From Lentzea pudingi (GTDB lineage: Bacteria; Actinomycetota; Actinomycetes; Mycobacteriales; Pseudonocardiaceae), in the NCBI RefSeq assembly GCF_014646255.1, contig NZ_BMNC01000022.1, positions 1 through 64,000 on the forward strand: 64,000 nucleotides of DNA, written 5' to 3'. How positions within the stretch are numbered: the stretch's first letter is position 1; the number at the start of each line of letters is the position of its first letter. Made by a program: the position numbers and the translations under genes. Under the pieces are notes generated by a model. It saw only the letters and a list, made by a program, of their open reading frames with translations. It made no database searches and had not been told where the DNA came from. Positions 58,897-64,000 of the stretch are shown here, one piece after another.

Positions 58897-58925
58897 TCGA
58901 CAGTCGCCGTGCGCGTGGCTAGACT
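58897..58925 (+). promoter_or_regulatory. rpoB promoter P1 (distal)
   Basis: TCGACA (58897-58902), 17-bp spacer, TAGACT (58920-58925): a good match to housekeeping sigma factor promoters, giving a leader of about 120 bases. Confidence 0.6.
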
Positions 58926-58996
58926 GCCCCTTTGCGCTGCCCATTTTCCGCTTGCCCTTCGCCGAGAGCGTGGATTATGCGGGCATCGCCGCACCC

Positions 58997-59025
58997 TTGA
59001 CAGCCGTGCTAGTTCGCTCTAGCCA
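58997..59025 (+). promoter_or_regulatory. rpoB promoter P2 (proximal)
   Basis: A perfect TTGACA (58997-59002), 17-bp spacer, TAGCCA (59020-59025), about 20 bases before the start. The -10 is weaker than in P1. Two tandem promoters are usual for actinobacterial rpoB. Confidence 0.55.
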
Positions 59026-59051
59026 GCTACCTGTCCCTGGAAGGACGCATC

Positions 59052-62000
59052 TTGGCGATCTCTCGCGCGACCAAGGCCACTGCTGCGACCAACTCCACGT
59101 CGGGGATCCCTGGAGCGCCGAAGCGGGTCTCGTTCGCGAAGATTCACGAGCCGCTTTCGACGCCCAACCTGCTTGACCTGCAGATCCAGTCCTTTGAATG
59201 GCTCACCGGTGACGAGGCGTGGTTCCAGCGCCGTATCGACGCCGGTGACGAGAACCCGACGGGCGGCCTCGAAGAGGTCCTCAACGAGATCTCGCCGATC
59301 GAGGACTTCTCCGGCTCCATGTCACTGTCCTTCTCCGACCCGCGCTTCGATGAGGTCAAGGCCTCGACCGAAGAGTGCAAGGACAAGGACATGACGTACG
59401 CGGCACCGTTGTTCGTCACGGCGGAGTTCACCAACCACACCACTGGCGAGATCAAGAGCCAGACGGTGTTCATGGGTGACTTCCCGATGATGACGAACAA
59501 GGGCACGTTCATCATCAACGGCACTGAGCGCGTGGTGGTCTCTCAGCTCGTGCGTTCGCCCGGTGTGTACTACGACACCGCGGTCGACAAGACGACCGAC
59601 AAGGACGTCTTCAGCGTCAAGATCATCCCGTCCCGGGGTGCTTGGCTGGAGTTCGACGTCGACAAGCGCGACACCGTCGGTGTCCGCATCGACCGGAAGC
59701 GTCGCCAGCCGGTGACGGTGCTGTTGAAGGCTCTGGGCTGGAGCACGGAGCAGATTCGCGAGCGGTTCGCGTTCAGCGAGACGTTGCTGACCACGCTCGA
59801 GAAGGACCACACCGCAGGCACCGACGAGGCGTTGCTCGACATCTACCGCAAGCTGCGTCCGGGCGAGCCGCCGACGAAGGAGTCGGCGCAGGCCCTGCTG
59901 GAGAACCTGTTCTTCAAGGACAAGCGCTACGACCTGGCGAAGGTTGGCCGTTACAAGGTCAACAAGAAGCTGGGGCTGGACACCGAGATCAACACCGGTG
60001 TCCTGACCGAGGACGACATCGTCACGACGATCGAGTACCTCGTCCGCCTGCACGCGGGTGAGACGCTGATGGACGCCGCCGCCGGTGGCGACGTGCCCGT
60101 CGAGGTCGACGACATCGACCACTTCGGCAACCGTCGTCTGCGCACCGTGGGCGAGCTGATCCAGAACCAGATCCGCGTCGGCCTGTCCCGCATGGAGCGC
60201 GTCGTCCGCGAGCGCATGACCACGCAGGACGTCGAGGCCATCACGCCGCAGACCCTGATCAACATCCGTCCCGTCGTGGCGGCGATCAAGGAGTTCTTCG
60301 GCACCTCGCAGCTCTCGCAGTTCATGGACCAGACCAACCCGCTCGCGGGTCTGACCCACAAGCGCCGCCTGTCGGCACTGGGTCCTGGCGGTCTGTCCCG
60401 TGAGCGCGCCGGCATGGAGGTCCGCGACGTCCACCCGTCGCACTACGGCCGCATGTGCCCGATCGAGACGCCGGAAGGCCCGAACATCGGTCTGATCGGT
60501 TCGCTCTCGAGCTACGCGCGGGTCAACCCGTTCGGCTTCATCGAGACGCCGTACCGCAAGGTGACCGACGGCCGGGTCACCGACCAGATCGACTACCTGA
60601 CCGCGGACGAGGAAGACCGCTTCGTCAAGGCGCAGGCGAACTCGCCGACCGACGACGAGGGCAACTTCACCGACGACCGCGTCCTGGTCCGCAAGAAGGG
60701 CGGCGAGGTCGAGTTCATCGACCCGACCGACGTCGACTACATGGACGTCTCGCCGCGCCAGATGGTGTCGGCCGCGACGGCCATGATCCCGTTCCTCGAG
60801 CACGACGACGCGAACCGCGCCCTGATGGGTGCGAACATGCAGCGTCAGGCCGTTCCGCTGCTCCGCTCCGAGTCGCCGCTCGTCGGCACCGGCATGGAGC
60901 TGCGTGCCGCGGTCGACGCCGGTGACGTCGTCGTCGCGAAGAAGACGGGTGTGGTCGAGGAGGTCTCCGCCGACTACATCACCGTCATGGCCGACGACGG
61001 TGCGCGCAACACCTACGCGCTGCACAAGTTCCGTCGCTCGAACCAGGGCACCTGCATCAACCAGAAGCCCATCGTCAACGAGGGCGACCGCGTCGAGGCG
61101 GGCCAGGTGCTGGCCGACGGTCCTTGCACCGAGAACGCCGAGATGGCGCTCGGCAAGAACCTGCTCGTGGCGATCATGCCGTGGGAAGGCCACAACTACG
61201 AGGACGCGATCATCCTGTCGCAGCGCCTCGTGCAGGACGACGTTCTCACCTCGATCCACATCGAGGAGCACGAGATCGACGCCCGCGACACGAAGCTCGG
61301 CGCCGAGGAGATCACCCGGGATATCCCGAACGTCTCCGAAGAGGTCCTGGCCGACCTGGACGAGCGCGGCATCATCCGCATCGGTGCCGAGGTCCAGCCG
61401 GGCGACATCCTCGTCGGCAAGGTCACGCCCAAGGGCGAGACCGAGCTGACGCCCGAGGAGCGCCTGCTCCGCGCGATCTTCGGTGAGAAGGCGCGCGAGG
61501 TCCGCGACACGTCGCTGAAGGTGCCGCACGGCGAGTACGGCAAGGTCATCGGCATCCGCGTCTTCTCGCGTGAGGACGACGACGAGCTGCCTCCGGGCGT
61601 GAACGAGCTCGTCCGCGTCTACGTGGCCCAGAAGCGCAAGATCCAGGACGGTGACAAGCTCGCCGGCCGCCACGGCAACAAGGGCGTCATCGGCAAGATC
61701 CTCCCCGCGGAGGACATGCCGTTCCTCGAGGACGGCACGCCGGTCGACATCATCCTGAACACGCACGGTGTGCCGCGTCGTATGAACATCGGCCAGGTGC
61801 TGGAGACCCACCTCGGGTGGATCGCCAAGCAGGGCTGGAGCATCAACGGGGACCCGGACTGGGCGAAGAACCTGTCCGAGGACCTGATGGACGTCGAGCC
61901 CGGCACCAAGACCGCGACCCCCGTGTTCGACGGCGCGAAGGAAGAGGAGATCACGGGCCTGCTCGGCTCGACGATCCCGAACCGCGACGGCGAGCGCATG

Positions 62001-62537
62001 GTCAAGGAGAACGGGAAGGCGCAGCTCTTCGACGGCCGCTCCGGCGAGCCGTACCCGTTCCCCGTGTCGGTCGGCTACATGTACATCCTGAAGCTGCTGC
62101 ACCTGGTGGACGACAAGATCCACGCGCGTTCGACCGGCCCGTACTCGATGATCACGCAGCAGCCGCTGGGTGGTAAGGCGCAGTTCGGTGGTCAGCGCTT
62201 CGGTGAGATGGAGTGCTGGGCGATGCAGGCGTACGGCGCCGCATACACCCTGCAGGAACTCCTCACCATCAAGTCCGACGACGTGCTCGGCCGCGTGAAG
62301 GTCTACGAGGCCATCGTCAAGGGCGAGAACATCCCGGAACCCGGTATCCCGGAGTCCTTCAAGGTGCTGCTCAAGGAGCTGCAGTCGCTCTGCCTCAACG
62401 TCGAGGTCCTGTCTTCGGACGGTGCCGCGATCGAGATGCGCGACGGCGACGACGAAGACCTGGAGCGCGCGGCCGCGAACCTCGGCATCAACCTGTCGAG
62501 GTCCGAGTCGCCCTCCGTGGACGACGTCGTCAACTAG
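59052..62537 (+). CDS. rpoB: DNA-directed RNA polymerase beta subunit
   Basis: An 1161-residue subunit, normal actinobacterial length. It forms one pincer of the core enzyme and the rifampicin pocket. Around residues 418-450 the rifampicin region keeps D426, H436 and S441 (E. coli D516, H526, S531), which argues for sensitivity, but has T428 and A432 where E. coli has N518 and S522. The C-terminus has GGKAQFGGQRFGEMECWA. TTG 59052 follows GGAAGGA at good spacing. Two promoters precede it and rpoC follows after 100 bp. Confidence 0.98.
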   Translation: MAISRATKATAATNSTSGIPGAPKRVSFAKIHEPLSTPNLLDLQIQSFEWLTGDEAWFQRRIDAGDENPTGGLEEVLNEISPIEDFSGSMSLSFSDPRFDEVKASTEECKDKDMTYAAPLFVTAEFTNHTTGEIKSQTVFMGDFPMMTNKGTFIINGTERVVVSQLVRSPGVYYDTAVDKTTDKDVFSVKIIPSRGAWLEFDVDKRDTVGVRIDRKRRQPVTVLLKALGWSTEQIRERFAFSETLLTTLEKDHTAGTDEALLDIYRKLRPGEPPTKESAQALLENLFFKDKRYDLAKVGRYKVNKKLGLDTEINTGVLTEDDIVTTIEYLVRLHAGETLMDAAAGGDVPVEVDDIDHFGNRRLRTVGELIQNQIRVGLSRMERVVRERMTTQDVEAITPQTLINIRPVVAAIKEFFGTSQLSQFMDQTNPLAGLTHKRRLSALGPGGLSRERAGMEVRDVHPSHYGRMCPIETPEGPNIGLIGSLSSYARVNPFGFIETPYRKVTDGRVTDQIDYLTADEEDRFVKAQANSPTDDEGNFTDDRVLVRKKGGEVEFIDPTDVDYMDVSPRQMVSAATAMIPFLEHDDANRALMGANMQRQAVPLLRSESPLVGTGMELRAAVDAGDVVVAKKTGVVEEVSADYITVMADDGARNTYALHKFRRSNQGTCINQKPIVNEGDRVEAGQVLADGPCTENAEMALGKNLLVAIMPWEGHNYEDAIILSQRLVQDDVLTSIHIEEHEIDARDTKLGAEEITRDIPNVSEEVLADLDERGIIRIGAEVQPGDILVGKVTPKGETELTPEERLLRAIFGEKAREVRDTSLKVPHGEYGKVIGIRVFSREDDDELPPGVNELVRVYVAQKRKIQDGDKLAGRHGNKGVIGKILPAEDMPFLEDGTPVDIILNTHGVPRRMNIGQVLETHLGWIAKQGWSINGDPDWAKNLSEDLMDVEPGTKTATPVFDGAKEEEITGLLGSTIPNRDGERMVKENGKAQLFDGRSGEPYPFPVSVGYMYILKLLHLVDDKIHARSTGPYSMITQQPLGGKAQFGGQRFGEMECWAMQAYGAAYTLQELLTIKSDDVLGRVKVYEAIVKGENIPEPGIPESFKVLLKELQSLCLNVEVLSSDGAAIEMRDGDDEDLERAAANLGINLSRSESPSVDDVVN

Positions 62538-62548
62538 TCACCTCGCCG

Positions 62549-62589
62549 GCTGGTGAGAGGGATGCCTCCCGCGTCCCTCTCACCGGCCC
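62549..62589 (+). promoter_or_regulatory. Hairpin in the rpoB-rpoC gap
   Basis: A 15-bp stem with one wobble pair (62549-62563 with 62575-62589; arms GGTGAGAGGGA/TCCCTCTCACC). It lies 49 bp before rpoC with no T-run, so it may be an RNA processing site or a partial terminator. Confidence 0.55.
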
Positions 62590-62637
62590 TCCGACCAGCT
62601 CCTTTGCCACCGATCCAAAAAGGGGAAGAGAGTAGAC

Positions 62638-64000
<1,363 letters not shown>

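Noticed and set aside
60298..60400. A rifampicin-resistant rpoB duplicate
   Set aside because: Key residues D426, H436 and S441 are wild type and the gene sits in the standard rpoB-rpoC locus.
59322..62123. Long antisense ORF opposite rpoB
   Set aside because: A 933-codon frame arising from high GC bias opposite a conserved gene; no protein-like features.

Overview
The window is high-GC actinomycete DNA, most likely from the Pseudonocardiales (Lentzea/Saccharothrix/Actinosynnema-like; this placement is inference). It carries the actinobacterial gene order rpmG-hadA-hadB-tRNA-Trp-secE-nusG-rplK-rplA, then rplJ-rplL, a complete mce operon with its own ATPase, and rpoB-rpoC. GTG starts and 4-bp ATGA/GTGA overlaps are frequent.

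Layout. (1) 1-9608 is chromosomal: a DUF4333-like protein, a MerR regulator, a tandem-GNAT protein, a lytic transglycosylase, a LysR regulator divergent from an unusual nuoB-nuoC-nuoI-htpX cluster, then rmlA and yajQ. (2) 9609-29953 is a mobile region in a tRNA-Tyr gene. An 18.8-kb actinomycete integrative and conjugative element (AICE) lies between perfect 56-bp repeats (9640-9695 and 28505-28560). It has int-xis, a DUF3631 ATPase as candidate replication gene, a 148-bp dyad as candidate origin, a GGGTTAGGT repeat array as candidate transfer locus, a TraB/FtsK-like translocase, small spread-type membrane proteins and a repeat-rich operator with a divergent HTH regulator. Cargo is a membrane pentapeptide-repeat protein, a class IV aminotransferase next to an HTH-SUMF1 fusion, several XRE regulators and an MmeI-like restriction-modification enzyme. 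Directly behind it is a 1.35-kb remnant of a second, related element carrying a methyltransferase and ending in a third, diverged att copy. (3) 29954-38050 is chromosomal again: a PP2C-like protein, an HxlR regulator, an imine reductase-SDR-AhpD-like operon, a GNAT protein, a broken phzF and a membrane GGDEF-EAL protein. (4) 38052-46356 holds three tRNAs and the translation/transcription block, interrupted by a GlxA-type regulator, a second imine reductase and a membrane protein. (5) 46357-47048 holds a terminator, a large two-tier palindrome and a short tandem repeat. (6) 47049-57953 is the mce lipid-import operon with two Mce-associated proteins. (7) 57954-64000 has a minisatellite, two rpoB promoters, rpoB and the 5' part of rpoC.

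How the genes fit together. Blocks 4 and 7 are growth-rate genes with ribosomal autoregulatory leaders (a strong L10 leader candidate, a weaker L1 site). The mce genes would form one envelope lipid importer. The AICE genes cover integration, excision, possible replication and double-stranded DNA transfer. The repeated insertions at tRNA-Tyr, each bringing its own terminator behind the restored tRNA 3' end, are the clearest unusual feature. The most novel-looking coding modules are the HTH-SUMF1 fusion with its aminotransferase neighbour and the minimal nuoBCI cluster.
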